Source: Xenococcaceae cyanobacterium MO_188.B19 (GTDB taxonomy: Bacteria > Cyanobacteriota > Cyanobacteriia > Cyanobacteriales > Xenococcaceae). From it: 33,523 nt of DNA. Made by a program: the position numbers and the translations under genes. Positions within the stretch are counted from its first letter, which is position 1. Every line of letters begins with the position of its first letter. Shown here piece by piece: positions 16,693 to 25,914 of the stretch. The DNA is taken from contig JASJDF010000006.1 in NCBI GenBank assembly GCA_030065715.1, positions 1-33,523 on the forward strand, given 5' to 3'. The notes beneath the pieces are model-generated. The model was not told where the DNA came from, made no database searches, and worked only from the letters and a program-made list of their open reading frames with translations.

Positions 16693-18201
16693 TTACAAAA
16701 ACAGCTTATAAGCAGGATTTTGGCTTTCATCCCAATAGACATAACCCAGAGTTTCTAAGAAAGCTTGCCATTGCCCCATTTCATCTGGTGCTACTTGTAC
16801 ACCGATCGCGATTCTGCCATAATCAGCCCCATTATTCCGATAGTGAAATAGGCTAATATTCCAATTAGGACTCATGGAATTCAAAAATTGCATTAAAGCC
16901 CCTGGTCTTTCAGGAAATTCAAAGCGATATAGTAGCTCATTTTCAGCTAAAGGCGATCGCCCTCCTACCATATGACGCAAGTGCATTTTGGCTAATTCAT
17001 CATCGGTTAAGTCAATAGTTTCAAAGCCATTTTCCTGAAAAGTATTGGCAATATTGATGGCATCTTCACGATTTTGAATAGATATTCCGACAAAAATATG
17101 AGCTTTGTCCGCATCTGCTATACGATAGTTAAATTCTGTCAGGTTATGCTTGCCAATACACTGACAAAACTTGCGGAAACTCCCTCTAGCCTCAGGAATA
17201 GTCACACCAAATATAGCTTCTCTTCCCTCTCCAAATTCTGCTCTTTCTGCTACAAAACGCAAGCGATCAAAGTTCATATTTGCGCCACAAGCGATCGCAA
17301 CTAAAGTTTCATTTTCGATATTTTCCCTTGCTACATAAGCTTTAATTCCTGCTATGGCTAATGCTCCCGCAGGCTCTAAAATAGAACGGGTATCTTCAAA
17401 AACATCTTTAATAGCAGCACAAGTGTCATCCGTACTAACTAAAATAATTTCATCCACATATTCTTGACAGAGACGGAATGTTTCCTTTCCCACTTCCCTA
17501 ACTGCTACCCCATCAGCAAACAACCCTACTTGAGATAATCTAACCCGCTTCCCTGCTGCTAAAGATTGGTACATGGCATCCGCATCTACAGGCTCAACAC
17601 CAATAATCTTAATTTGCGGGCGTAATCTCTTGATATAGGCAGCAACTCCCGAAATCAACCCCCCTCCCCCAATAGCAATAAAAATTGCATGGATTGGTTG
17701 CTGATATTGACGTAAAATCTCCATCCCAATTGTACCTTGCCCTGCAATCACATCGGGATCATCGAAAGGATGAATGAAAGTTAAACCCTTCTCTGCTCCC
17801 AATTGTTTGGCATAAGCGCAAGCATCATCATAAGTATCTCCTTGTAATACTACTTGTCCCTCCCTAGCTCTGACTGCATCTATTTTCACTTGGGGGGTAG
17901 TGACTGGCATCACGATAATTGCTTTTGTACCTAATTTTTTAGCAGCAAGAGCTACTCCCTGAGCGTGATTACCTGCCGATGCAGCAATTACTCCTTTTTT
18001 AAGGATTTCAGGAGGTAATTGCGCCATTTTGTTATACGCTCCCCGCAACTTAAAGGAAAACACCGACTGCATATCTTCTCGCTTCAACAATACTTTGTTA
18101 CGGAGCCTGGCAGAAAGATTAGCAGCATCTTCTAGGGGCGATTCTTGTGCTACATCATAAACACGGGCAGTTAAGATTCTCTCCAAATAGTCGGAGTTCA
18201 T
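16693..18201 (-). CDS. ilvA: Threonine ammonia-lyase, biosynthetic
   Basis: 502 residues, the length of biosynthetic IlvA, which deaminates threonine to 2-oxobutanoate as the first step to isoleucine. The PLP-binding lysine is Lys51 in SVFSFKLRGAYNKM. Other motifs: AASAGNHAQGVALAAKKLG, the glycine loop AIGGGGLISGVAAY that binds the PLP phosphate, and LEPAGALAIAG. The C-terminal 180 residues carry two ACT-like regulatory modules (starting FGVTIPEARGSFRKFCQCIG and YRFEFPERPGALMQFLNSMS), so feedback inhibition by isoleucine is expected from family knowledge. The catalytic core is intact. Transcribed alone; upstream is 230 bp shared with the divergent small gene. Confidence 0.97.
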   Translation of the reverse strand: MNSDYLERILTARVYDVAQESPLEDAANLSARLRNKVLLKREDMQSVFSFKLRGAYNKMAQLPPEILKKGVIAASAGNHAQGVALAAKKLGTKAIIVMPVTTPQVKIDAVRAREGQVVLQGDTYDDACAYAKQLGAEKGLTFIHPFDDPDVIAGQGTIGMEILRQYQQPIHAIFIAIGGGGLISGVAAYIKRLRPQIKIIGVEPVDADAMYQSLAAGKRVRLSQVGLFADGVAVREVGKETFRLCQEYVDEIILVSTDDTCAAIKDVFEDTRSILEPAGALAIAGIKAYVARENIENETLVAIACGANMNFDRLRFVAERAEFGEGREAIFGVTIPEARGSFRKFCQCIGKHNLTEFNYRIADADKAHIFVGISIQNREDAINIANTFQENGFETIDLTDDELAKMHLRHMVGGRSPLAENELLYRFEFPERPGALMQFLNSMSPNWNISLFHYRNNGADYGRIAIGVQVAPDEMGQWQAFLETLGYVYWDESQNPAYKLFL

Positions 18202-18430
18202 AATCAGTAAATCAGGGAATTAGGAACAGACTGTATATTGTACTTGAAACAATTTTCAATTCATAATCAAAAATTGATAATTGATTAAGTTTTATCAAAA
18301 TATATTTTTTTGTAACTTTTGCTACAGAAATATGGCGTATTTACATTTGTAGGTGATATAGTGATTTCACAAGGGTTAAACCAGTAATGAATTTATCAAA
18401 AGCAATTTAATTAGCAATTTGGAGGAATAT

Positions 18431-18628
18431 ATGTCAGCTCAAAGTCAAGCCCGTTCTTTAATGAATCGTCATCATCATCTCATCAAACATCGTCAACAAT
18501 CCCTTCTGCGTCGTACAGCAGCAGAAATTGGCGTAGAAGTTGAGCAAGATTATTGGGCAAGCATTCAAGGTAAACCCAACAGCAGTTTTAGTAAAACCTA
18601 TGATCGCAGCAAAGCTTCTTTAAGTTAA
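18431..18628 (+). CDS. Conserved small cyanobacterial protein, unknown function
   Basis: 65 residues, basic and histidine-rich at the N-terminus (QARSLMNRHHHLIKHRQQSL, then LRRTAAEIGVEVEQDYW), ending KTYDRSKASLS. No membrane segment. ATG 18431 is chosen because GGAGGA at 18421-18426 is an ideal ribosome site; the in-frame TTG at 18419 overlaps that site and is not used. Divergent from ilvA and followed by a hairpin terminator. I recognise the type as a widespread cyanobacterial hypothetical protein but cannot assign a role. Confidence 0.75.
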   Translation: MSAQSQARSLMNRHHHLIKHRQQSLLRRTAAEIGVEVEQDYWASIQGKPNSSFSKTYDRSKASLS

Positions 18629-18666
18629 TTTTTTATACCTGAATATTGGAATTCTTCCATCAAAAT

Positions 18667-18696
18667 AGGGGCTATTTTTCAGGAGAAAATAGCCCT
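18667..18696. terminator. Bidirectional hairpin terminator between the small gene and ftsH
   Basis: AGGGGCTATTTTT (18667-18679) pairs with GAAAATAGCCCT (18685-18696) with one bulged G and a short loop. It lies between two convergent stops; T-rich sequence follows on both strands. Confidence 0.75.
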
Positions 18697-18713
18697 GTTT
18701 CTTAATTATCTTT

Positions 18714-20630
18714 TTATTGAACTGCTAGTTCTGGTGGTAAAGAATGAGAAAACTTTTTAACCAGCTTGCGGAATTCTCCTCCTTCAATGGTTTCTTGTTC
18801 GATCAGAATATCTGTAATTCTTTCGATAGTTTGGCGATTGTCTTGAATAATCTTTTTGGCATTTTCATAGCATTGTAGGGCAATAGTGCGGACTTGAGCA
18901 TCAATACGAGCAGAGATTGCTTCTGAATATTCGGCACGTTGCATGGAGTCATTGCCCAAAAATACTGGTTGCTCCTGACTTTCTAAAGATAATAAACCCA
19001 AGTCAGACATCCCAAATTTAGTCACCATCTGTCTTGCCATTGATGTTACCTTTTCCAAATCATTACTCGCCCCTGTGGTAACTTCTGTATCACCAAAAAT
19101 TATATCTTCCGCAGCTCTTCCCCCTAATGTAGCGGTTATTCTGGCTAAAATTTGATTTCTAGATACTAAACCCTGTTCTTCATCAGGGGTAAACCAAGTC
19201 AAGCCCTGAGCCTGTCCCCTGGGAATTAGAGTTACTTTTTCCAAAGGATCATGACCAGGAGTTAGAGTAGCAACAATGGCATGACCAATTTCATGATAGG
19301 CAATCAACCGCTTGGCTTTACTATCTACCAAGGGAGTACCTTCCATTCCTGCTACTACCCGATCTACCGCATCATTAATCTCTGACATAGTTACAGCTTC
19401 TTTCCTGCGTCTGACGGTGAGAATAGCAGCTTCATTAAGTAAATTAGCCAAATCTGCCCCACTAAAACCAGGGGTGCGACGGGCGATCGCTTCTAAAGAA
19501 ACTTCGGGATCGATTTTTTTATCCCGACCATGAACCTCTAAAATCCCCAATCTGCCATTGTAATCAGGATAATCCACCATCACTTGGCGATCAAAACGAC
19601 CAGGACGTAACAAAGCTGTATCAAGCACATCAGGGCGGTTAGTAGCAGCAATCACAATTACTCCGGAATTCCCCTCAAAACCATCCATTTCCGTGAGTAA
19701 TTGATTGAGAGTTTGTTCTCGCTCATCATTTCCGCCACCAATACCAGCACCGCGCTGACGACCTACCGCATCAATCTCATCAATAAAAATCAGACAAGGG
19801 GCATTTTCCTTCGCTTTACGGAACAAATCCCTAACTCTCGAAGCTCCAACCCCCACAAACATCTCGACAAACTCTGAGCCAGAAATACTAAAGAAAGGAA
19901 CTCCTGCTTCTCCTGCGATCGCTTTTGCCAAGAGAGTTTTACCAGTTCCAGGAGGACCAATTAACAACATTCCCCTGGGAATTTTTGCCCCTACTGCGGT
20001 GAATTTTTCGGGTTCTTTAAGAAAAGTGACAACTTCTTGCAATTCTTCCTTAGCTTCTTCAATTCCTGCCACATCATCAAACTTTACGCCTGTTTTCGCT
20101 TCCATCTGGAATTTAGCCCTAGATTTACCAAAGCTGAAAGCTTGACCAGAAGCATTAGCAGAACGACGAATAATCATAATGAGTACTGCTAACAGCACAA
20201 AAATGACCATTAAATTAATTAAAAGACCAGCAGTAGCAGAGCGATCAAGGGAAGTCTTAGGATCAAAATTTGGAACAGAATTTCTGATTTTAATAATTAA
20301 ATCTGGGTCTTTCTCAAACAGCAAGACATTCTTGCTACTTTCCCCTTCTGGTTGGTCTGTGAGGGTTACTTTGGCACGATGATTTGTTTGATCCAATTCA
20401 ACCTTGCTAACCTCTCCTCGTTCCAACTTTTCAATAAATTCGCTGTAACTAAGAGATGAAGGATTTTTTTGAGCCAAAGCAGGTGTTCCCAGAAGAACCG
20501 TTTGCAATATCATCCAACCAGCAGCTAGCCGACCAAGAGAACCAAATTTACTTTTAGGCTTTGCTGATGTCTTCAGCCTTAGATTTTGTGGATTATAAAT
20601 GCAAAAATTCTTTTGAGACTCTCGTTTCAT
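18714..20630 (-). CDS. ftsH: ATP-dependent zinc metalloprotease FtsH
   Basis: 638 residues. N-terminal hydrophobic segment at about 37-53, periplasmic/lumenal domain to about 130, second membrane helix 134-154. AAA+ domain: Walker A GPPGTGKT 225-232, Walker B IFIDEID 281-287, second region of homology RPGRFDRQV near 342-350. Zinc protease motif HEIGH 446-450 (HExxH). The hexamer degrades membrane proteins; in cyanobacteria FtsH complexes clear photodamaged D1 from thylakoids. The core is strongly like the Synechocystis FtsH2/3/4 group but the N-terminus ([20 protein letters not shown]) is longer than in FtsH2, so I do not assign the paralogue. All catalytic motifs are intact. About 610 bp of non-coding sequence lies upstream. 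Confidence 0.97.
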   Translation of the reverse strand: MKRESQKNFCIYNPQNLRLKTSAKPKSKFGSLGRLAAGWMILQTVLLGTPALAQKNPSSLSYSEFIEKLERGEVSKVELDQTNHRAKVTLTDQPEGESSKNVLLFEKDPDLIIKIRNSVPNFDPKTSLDRSATAGLLINLMVIFVLLAVLIMIIRRSANASGQAFSFGKSRAKFQMEAKTGVKFDDVAGIEEAKEELQEVVTFLKEPEKFTAVGAKIPRGMLLIGPPGTGKTLLAKAIAGEAGVPFFSISGSEFVEMFVGVGASRVRDLFRKAKENAPCLIFIDEIDAVGRQRGAGIGGGNDEREQTLNQLLTEMDGFEGNSGVIVIAATNRPDVLDTALLRPGRFDRQVMVDYPDYNGRLGILEVHGRDKKIDPEVSLEAIARRTPGFSGADLANLLNEAAILTVRRRKEAVTMSEINDAVDRVVAGMEGTPLVDSKAKRLIAYHEIGHAIVATLTPGHDPLEKVTLIPRGQAQGLTWFTPDEEQGLVSRNQILARITATLGGRAAEDIIFGDTEVTTGASNDLEKVTSMARQMVTKFGMSDLGLLSLESQEQPVFLGNDSMQRAEYSEAISARIDAQVRTIALQCYENAKKIIQDNRQTIERITDILIEQETIEGGEFRKLVKKFSHSLPPELAVQ

Positions 20631-21244
20631 CTGACAATCAGGTTTGATAAAAAATTATTTGGGTAATTCAACGATAACGAAAAATTTGTGAGATTAGCTA
20701 TTGATTCAAGGTTTTAGTATAAGCTCAGAGTATTTTTGAGATTTTTGAATTCCCAATCAGCAGGAACAAAAAGGTAAGCTTCTCAATCTTAAACCTCATT
20801 CCCCTAGAAAGTGTGGTTTTGCCCTAATAAGCTAAATCCTTACTATTTTCATTCCCTGTTAGAATATTCCCTCAGAAGCTATTTTAGTAAAATTGAGGGT
20901 TTCAGAATAAATGGGGTTTAATATCTGGATTTTGATCTAATTTCCTAACCATAGCAATTTATTTGAGGATGCTGGGTATTTTAGAGGTTGTCGGTGATCC
21001 GTAATTGCGGATTAGCGGTGGTCAGAGAGACCTCTCCATAAAAAGACGAGACTTCCTCTGACTTCGTTAATCTCCAAAACATTGCGGAATTCACATAATA
21101 TATATTCTTGCCTAGTCAATGTATTTTTTATTAAATTTGCGAAATCTCAATCAGTCACTTTGATAAATTCCTGGGAAATATCTTTCCCTGTCCAAGGATC
21201 TATATGATTTACTGCCCAATAATTTAACATCTACAAAACCCAAC
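20631..21244. other. Intergenic region between divergent ftsH and cohesin-domain gene
   Basis: 614 bp without a plausible ORF on either strand. It must hold both promoters. A small hairpin ATCCGTAATTGCGGAT lies at about 20998-21013. Nothing else was recognised. Confidence 0.5.
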
Positions 21245-22267
21245 ATGAACACAGAATTATCAAATCAAGTTTTAGATTCAAATAAAGATTCATTATCAGG
21301 AAATCCCATCAACATTTTAGAGACCGAAGTTAGTAGTGTATCTCTGAGTGTTGATAGCTTGACAGGATTGCCTGGGGACACAGTCACAGTCCCCATATTG
21401 ATTAGCGATGGAGCAGGTGTTGTTTCATTAAATTTACTTTTAAAGTATGATCCCAATGTTCTGAGTATCCCCGACCCCGATACTAATACTGATGAGAATG
21501 AAAGAATTAGAAGAGCAGGCATTAGTGAAACTTGGGTTTCATCTGAAGGAAGCAACCCCACAGCTAACGTTAATTCAGAAACGGGAGAAGTCAATATTAG
21601 TTTGTTCAAAACTGATACCGCAGCAAATCCAACCTCTGATAGAGTCCTGGAAATAGATTTTCTAATTTCTGATGATGCAACACTAGATTCCACTACTAGT
21701 ATTGATTTACAATCGTCTCAAGGGGATAGTACTTCTCGTATTGGAATTGGTAGTCAAGATTTACTTCTCACTGATAGTGTTTTGAGTGATGGTGATATTA
21801 CTTTCGGACAATCAACAGTATTAGATACTCAAATAAATCGGTTTCAAAATAAAGATCGTCCTGGTACGTTTTTATTTGCCAATGAGGGAGAAAGCGTAAC
21901 TATTCGTAGGGACTTTCCTAACTTTGATGAAGAAGGACCAGCATTTAAAGTATCACAGGAAGCAGCAGATGGTTTAATACGCTTGAATCGGTTTCAGAAT
22001 GAGAATGTACCTGGTACTTATCTTTTCGCAACTGAGGGAGAAAGCGTAAATATTCGTAGGGACTTTCCCAACTTTAAAGAAGAAGGGGTCGCCTTTTATG
22101 TTTATGGTGCTGATGCCAACAAAGGGGTAGATTATTTCCGCTTCCAAAGCAACAATAACCCTGGTACTTATGTTTTTGTTAATCAAATAGAAAGAGATAG
22201 TATTCTTGCTAATTTCCCTAATGACTTTACCTTAGAAGGAGTTGCTTTTGAAGTTGAACCAATATGA
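21245..22267 (+). CDS. Cohesin-domain protein with three 50-residue C-terminal repeats
   Basis: 340 residues. Residues about 31-190 resemble a cohesin-type beta-sandwich (VSLSVDSLTGLPGDTVTVPI, then GAGVVSLNLLLKYDPNVLSI, GEVNISLFKTD, RVLEIDFLISDDA). The C-terminal 145 residues are three repeats with exact 50-residue spacing: RFQNKDRPGTFLF from 199, RFQNENVPGTYLF from 249, RFQSNNNPGTYVF from 299, each followed by an E-rich stretch and an FPNF...EG.AF end, similar to DUF5648-type repeats. Repeats 1 and 2 are nearly identical at DNA level too (21885-21940 and 22033-22088), suggesting recent duplication. There is no N-terminal signal peptide; acidic, Cys-free composition fits type I secretion, which is inference. 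No dockerin partner is in the window. Confidence 0.75.
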   Translation: MNTELSNQVLDSNKDSLSGNPINILETEVSSVSLSVDSLTGLPGDTVTVPILISDGAGVVSLNLLLKYDPNVLSIPDPDTNTDENERIRRAGISETWVSSEGSNPTANVNSETGEVNISLFKTDTAANPTSDRVLEIDFLISDDATLDSTTSIDLQSSQGDSTSRIGIGSQDLLLTDSVLSDGDITFGQSTVLDTQINRFQNKDRPGTFLFANEGESVTIRRDFPNFDEEGPAFKVSQEAADGLIRLNRFQNENVPGTYLFATEGESVNIRRDFPNFKEEGVAFYVYGADANKGVDYFRFQSNNNPGTYVFVNQIERDSILANFPNDFTLEGVAFEVEPI

Positions 22268-22464
22268 GTCAAAAAGCACAATACACATAATAGTCAATTT
22301 ATTATTATGTAATAGATAGAAGGTTATCTATGGTGGTAGACAGATTATCCTTTTGTTTAATTTGTCACCAATCCCCATTGTCTTCTTATCAAACATCTGT
22401 AGTGCTACAAAAGATAAATTGATAACTAGGGGCAAATCAACAATTTACAAACAACTATTAAGGT

Positions 22465-22470
22465 TATAAT
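22465..22470 (+). promoter_or_regulatory. Probable -10 box of the glutamine-riboswitch transcript
   Basis: A perfect TATAAT 22 bases before the aptamer; initiation about 7 bases downstream would start the RNA just ahead of the P1 strand. No good -35 hexamer is seen at the right spacing. The rest of the 22268-22464 stretch shows no gene. Confidence 0.5.
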
Positions 22471-22491
22471 GTTTTAATATAAATATTACTA

Positions 22492-22565
22492 ATCGTTCAT
22501 CTTTACATAATCACAATTGTGCAGAGACGGAAGTAGGTTTTTAGCAAACCGAAGGAACGCACCGC
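22492..22565 (+). promoter_or_regulatory. Glutamine riboswitch (glnA-type aptamer)
   Basis: The conserved core of cyanobacterial glnA RNA is present in order: ATCGTTCATC (22492-22501), GACGGAAGTAGG (about 22526-22537), a GGTTT/AAACC hairpin, and CCGAAGGAACGCACC to about 22563. P1 forms between CGTTC (22494-22498) and GAACG (22555-22559). The P2-side hairpin includes CACAATTGTG. This class binds L-glutamine and controls nitrogen-assimilation genes or, as the related downstream-peptide motif, short ORFs. Here it lies 30 bp before the ATG of a 70-codon gene, with the ribosome site (AGAGGA, about 22579) just behind it. Confidence 0.88.
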
Positions 22566-22591
22566 ATCCAAATTTGAAAGAGGATTAAACG

Positions 22592-22804
22592 ATGCTTGTG
22601 CTTTCTTTATGCTTTTTAGGAGTAGTAGCGATCGCAATTTACCTTAGTAGTAAAATTGAAGACGAAGTGTTTAAAGTCGGTATGCTCATCACCGCTTTAG
22701 CCTTCTCTCTGGTTGTTTTAATCTGTGCACCTTGGACAATCAAACTAATGGTGGCAGCTATTAGTGCCTTGGGAAGTATCTCTATAGAAGATTTGCCCTT
22801 CTAG
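22592..22804 (+). CDS. Small two-span membrane protein under glutamine-riboswitch control
   Basis: 70 residues with two membrane helices (LVLSLCFLGVVAIAIYLSSK and GMLITALAFSLVVLICAPWT) separated by an acidic turn KIEDEVFK, and a tail SISIEDLPF. The start is fixed by AGAGGA upstream and by the riboswitch ending 27 bases before it. Not recognised by name. The glutamine aptamer predicts that expression follows nitrogen status, so a role in nitrogen assimilation or in its regulation is a reasonable inference. The protein has no catalytic motif and may modulate a larger membrane partner. Confidence 0.75.
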   Translation: MLVLSLCFLGVVAIAIYLSSKIEDEVFKVGMLITALAFSLVVLICAPWTIKLMVAAISALGSISIEDLPF

Positions 22805-22905
22805 TTGCCCAGACAATTGAGAATATATACATATTGGAGATAATTTCCTATTAGTCAGCGATATTTGTTAATATATGTAAACTAAAATCAAGGAGAATTA
22901 AACTG

Positions 22906-23121
22906 ATGTCTTTACTCATGGAACTAGCAACAACTACAGGAAGTAAATTTCCCACTTACTTTGTGGCTGTATATGTGGTAGGTTTTATTGCTGCTGTGGG
23001 CATCGGTTCAATTGCCTGGTACAATTCCAAGCGTCCTGCTGGTTGGGAAAATGCCGAACGTCCTGATTTTATTCCAGGGATGAATGTGGAAGAGGATAAA
23101 AAGCAGGATGATCAAGCTTAA
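22906..23121 (+). CDS. Small single-span protein of thylakoid type
   Basis: 71 residues. One membrane helix (YFVAVYVVGFIAAVGIGSIA) is followed by WYNSKRPAGWENAERPDFIP and an acidic tail EEDKKQDDQA. AAGGAGA about 9 bases before ATG 22906 is a strong ribosome site. The WYNSKRPAGW segment directly after the helix is characteristic of a conserved cyanobacterial family; from memory it may correspond to the photosystem II assembly factor Psb35 (Synechocystis Ssl2148), but I am not sure enough to give the symbol. It is separated from the riboswitch-controlled gene by 101 bp and could have its own promoter. Confidence 0.75.
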   Translation: MSLLMELATTTGSKFPTYFVAVYVVGFIAAVGIGSIAWYNSKRPAGWENAERPDFIPGMNVEEDKKQDDQA

Positions 23122-23132
23122 AGTTGTTAGGA

Positions 23133-24113
23133 TTAAACTTGACCTGTACTAAATAAACGACCAATGACTTCTTCAATGGGGGGATCATTGACACTCAAAT
23201 CTCTAATTGGCAATTGAGCTAGAAGGCGGGAAATAGTTTCAGTTAAGTTTTCTCTGGGAACAAAAAACTTAACTTCTTGCCCTTCTATAGATTCTATTTC
23301 TCCATATTCTCTTAAAATTTGTTCCGATAGGGGTTGAGCCAATTCAACTTTAACTTCTCGGCAAGGGGAAAAGCGTTCTAATAAGCCATCGAGACTACCA
23401 TCGTAGATTAATAAACCTTGGTGAATTAGTAATACGCGATCGCATAATGCGGTAATATCAGTCATATAATGGCTGGTTAGCAAAATAGTAGCTTGATACT
23501 GCTGGTTATATTCCTTTAAAAATTCTCTAACTGAAACTTGAGCATTAACATCTAAACCCAAAGTCGGCTCATCTAAAAATAGTACTTGGGGATGATGTAG
23601 TAATGCAGCTAATAATTCCGCTTTCATTCTCTCCCCTAAAGAAAGTTTTCGTACTGGCTGAGTGAGCTTACTTTCTAAAGACAACATCGAACTGAGCTGT
23701 TCTAAACGGTGATTAAATATTTTGTCAGGAATTTGATAAACTGCAGCATTGATTTTTAGGGAGTCTAGGGCTGGTAAATCCCATAGTAATTGCTGTTTTT
23801 GTCCCATAACTAGACTAATTTTCTGCAAAAATTGGGGCTGACGACGAAAAGGATTGTAACCTGCCACCCTAACCTTTCCTGCGGATGGATGAATTAATCC
23901 TGTAAGCATTTTGAGGGTTGTGGTTTTTCCTGCGCCATTTGCTCCCAAGAAACCGACTACTTCTCCTGGCTCAATATAAAATGTTACATCTTGTACAGCT
24001 TTGATTTGACGATAGGTACGATTAAAAAAGTGATTCAAAGTACCTTTAAGACCAGGCTGCTTGACTGCAACAGGGTAAGTTTTGCTTAAATTTTCGACAG
24101 CAATAATAGACAC
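23133..24113 (-). CDS. ABC-2-type transporter ATP-binding protein
   Basis: 326 residues, a single nucleotide-binding domain. Walker A GANGAGKT 57-64, Q-loop near VMGQKQQLLWDLP, signature LSLGE 157-161, Walker B VLFLDE 177-182, D-loop GLD and switch histidine in LLTSHYMTD. The insertion between beta strands 1 and 3 (KQPGLKGTLNHFFNRTYRQI) is typical of ATPases that pair with two ABC-2 permeases of the DUF990/daunorubicin-exporter type. No permease gene lies in the window, so the substrate is unknown and the partner must be encoded elsewhere. A C-terminal domain of about 90 residues follows the ATPase. The stop is only 11 bp from that of the convergent small thylakoid-type gene. Confidence 0.93.
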   Translation of the reverse strand: MSIIAVENLSKTYPVAVKQPGLKGTLNHFFNRTYRQIKAVQDVTFYIEPGEVVGFLGANGAGKTTTLKMLTGLIHPSAGKVRVAGYNPFRRQPQFLQKISLVMGQKQQLLWDLPALDSLKINAAVYQIPDKIFNHRLEQLSSMLSLESKLTQPVRKLSLGERMKAELLAALLHHPQVLFLDEPTLGLDVNAQVSVREFLKEYNQQYQATILLTSHYMTDITALCDRVLLIHQGLLIYDGSLDGLLERFSPCREVKVELAQPLSEQILREYGEIESIEGQEVKFFVPRENLTETISRLLAQLPIRDLSVNDPPIEEVIGRLFSTGQV

Positions 24114-24155
24114 TATAACTTTCCTGAATTTACCAATGAGTCTGGATGATAATCT

Positions 24156-24767
24156 TTAGAAACAATCAGAAAAACTTGATAGCTGGTGAGGGACAGAACT
24201 AAATACCTTTGATTGGGAACTATCTATTACCTGTAACTTCGATGAGGTGTAAATTTGATTTGATTCCCAATAATAGCGATCGCTTGTTAAGGCAACTGGA
24301 TCTTGATTATAGTTAAATTCTGGTAGAAATTGTACTTGTGAATCATAACCCAATTTAGGGCATTTTTCAGTAAAAGCAGTTTCAACTAAGATTGTTTTAT
24401 TATTTCTCTGTATGATTAATACGCCTTGAGTTGGTTTTATTTTTACAATGTAGGAATTATTTCCATTATCTGCTTGATAGGTGTGGAGTTGATCTGTGGG
24501 GTAAGCAGGAATAAAGTTCGATTTGAGGCTTTTATTTTTAGCTGTTCCCATATAAAAATAGCGATCGCCAATAGCGCAAAGGTTAACATGAAAATTAGTT
24601 GTCTCAAAGCTGCCAATTTCTTGATAAGCTTCTCCAAACTGTTGGCAGTTGTCCCCCACTTGATCGACAATGAAAGAGTAATCCGTATTGGAATTACCAG
24701 CGACAGCGGGGAATGTGCAAGTTGTAGCTGCACTTACCAATAAACTTAGCCATAATCTGCCATACAT
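24156..24767 (-). CDS. Secreted hypothetical protein
   Basis: 203 residues with a signal peptide MYGRLWLSLLVSAATTCTFP, then AVA and a likely cleavage before GNSNTD. The mature part is beta-rich with four or five cysteines (NCQQFGEAYQEIG, NLCAIGDRYFYMG, EKCPKLGYDS, SDCF at the C-terminus), which suggests disulfides in the periplasm. No motif recognised. It lies 42 bp upstream of the ABC ATPase on the same strand and may be co-transcribed with it. Overlapping frames on both strands are shadows. Confidence 0.72.
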   Translation of the reverse strand: MYGRLWLSLLVSAATTCTFPAVAGNSNTDYSFIVDQVGDNCQQFGEAYQEIGSFETTNFHVNLCAIGDRYFYMGTAKNKSLKSNFIPAYPTDQLHTYQADNGNNSYIVKIKPTQGVLIIQRNNKTILVETAFTEKCPKLGYDSQVQFLPEFNYNQDPVALTSDRYYWESNQIYTSSKLQVIDSSQSKVFSSVPHQLSSFSDCF

Positions 24768-24997
24768 GATTGCTTCTCACTATTCAAGTAGATAATTTCT
24801 TAGAGTGACCAACTCTAAGGTATGTAGTTCCCTTTAATTAAAATATGTAAACTTAGTCTAGAAAACCACTACCAGTTACAGTAATAAAATTGTCCATGGC
24901 AAATTTAAAATAACTATTGTTGACCAATTCCAGAAAACGCTAGGATCATCCATAACATAATAAATACAATAAGGAATAGTCAGTTCAGAATAAAATT

Positions 24998-25210
24998 ATG
25001 GGAGAAGCAAAACGTCGTAAATCTGCCCTAGGGGATAAATATGGTCAAGAAGCACGAATTCTACCTGGAATCCCCATTACCAAATCTCAGGCAGATCAGT
25101 TTGTAAAATTGACAAGTAAGGGTGCTTGGATTGGAATCGGTTTGATGATTGCTGGTTGGTTTACTGTCAGGTTTATTGGTCCTGCTTTTGGTTGGTGGGA
25201 AGTTTATTAA
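24998..25210 (+). CDS. DUF2839 family small membrane protein
   Basis: 70 residues. The conserved start MGEAKRRKSALGDKYGQEAR and one membrane helix (GAWIGIGLMIAGWFTVRFIG) followed by PAFGWWEVY match the cyanobacterial DUF2839 family. Function unknown. It precedes the CPP1-like gene by 67 bp on the same strand, so the two may form an operon. ATG 24998 carries the conserved MGEAKRRK motif, so the start is secure. Confidence 0.85.
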   Translation: MGEAKRRKSALGDKYGQEARILPGIPITKSQADQFVKLTSKGAWIGIGLMIAGWFTVRFIGPAFGWWEVY

Positions 25211-25277
25211 TCTAACTTATAACGTAACTATATACACCAAAAAAATTTTAAATTCCAACAACTGGGAGAAATCTAGA

Positions 25278-25898
25278 ATGAGTGACAAGAATCCCTACGA
25301 AATACTTGGGGTTACAGAAAATGCTTCTTTTGAGGAAATACAGGCTGCTAAAGAACGTATCTCCCAAGAATATAGTGAAGATAATAAGATGGTCGAAAGC
25401 GTAGAAACAGCTTATGATTCGATTATTATGGAGCGTCTCCGTTTGCGACAGGAAGGAAAAATTAAAGTACCCGAAAGAATTAGATTCCCAGAGCGCAAGG
25501 TAGAAACTCCTAAAGCTAAAAATACTACTACCACCAATAGCACTCCTAACTGGGTTCAGGATTTGGTGGATAATCCCTCTCAGACGGAAATTTTGATTCC
25601 GACAGGATTATTCCTAGTTTTATCGATTATTACAGTAATTTCGCTCAATAATAATAACGATGCCTCATCTATGTTGATTGGCTTAGGTTTTATGAGTAGT
25701 CTTTACTTTCTTAATCGTAAAGAAAACCGTTTTGCTCGTTCACTTTTAATCAGTTTAATGGCTTTAGTCGTTGGTGTAGGTTTGGGAGTTGCGATCGCAG
25801 GAGGGTTAAGAGGCAGTAATGTCATGATTTCTAACAATCAAGTTGCCTCTGCTGTGACTTTTACTCTATTTTGGTTTGTTAGCTGTTTTTTACGCTAA
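25278..25898 (+). CDS. CPP1-like family protein (J-like domain plus membrane helices)
   Basis: 206 residues from ATG 25278, which has GGGAGAA upstream; a longer reading from 25149 overlaps the DUF2839 gene in another frame and is rejected. Residues 1-60 form a J-like domain (NPYEILGVTENASFEEIQAA, ending AYDSIIMERLRLRQEGK) without the HPD motif of true DnaJ proteins. A proline-rich linker follows, then three to four membrane helices. The plant homologue CPP1 is a chaperone-like protein that protects protochlorophyllide oxidoreductase; a similar role in pigment-protein biogenesis is inferred. No frameshift seen. Confidence 0.85.
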   Translation: MSDKNPYEILGVTENASFEEIQAAKERISQEYSEDNKMVESVETAYDSIIMERLRLRQEGKIKVPERIRFPERKVETPKAKNTTTTNSTPNWVQDLVDNPSQTEILIPTGLFLVLSIITVISLNNNNDASSMLIGLGFMSSLYFLNRKENRFARSLLISLMALVVGVGLGVAIAGGLRGSNVMISNNQVASAVTFTLFWFVSCFLR

Positions 25899-25914
25899 TT
25901 AACTAAGCTATTGA

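Noticed and set aside
25149-25898. Long form of the CPP1-like protein beginning at 25149
   Set aside because: Its first 43 residues overlap the DUF2839 gene in another frame and precede a good ribosome site and the conserved J-like start at 25278.
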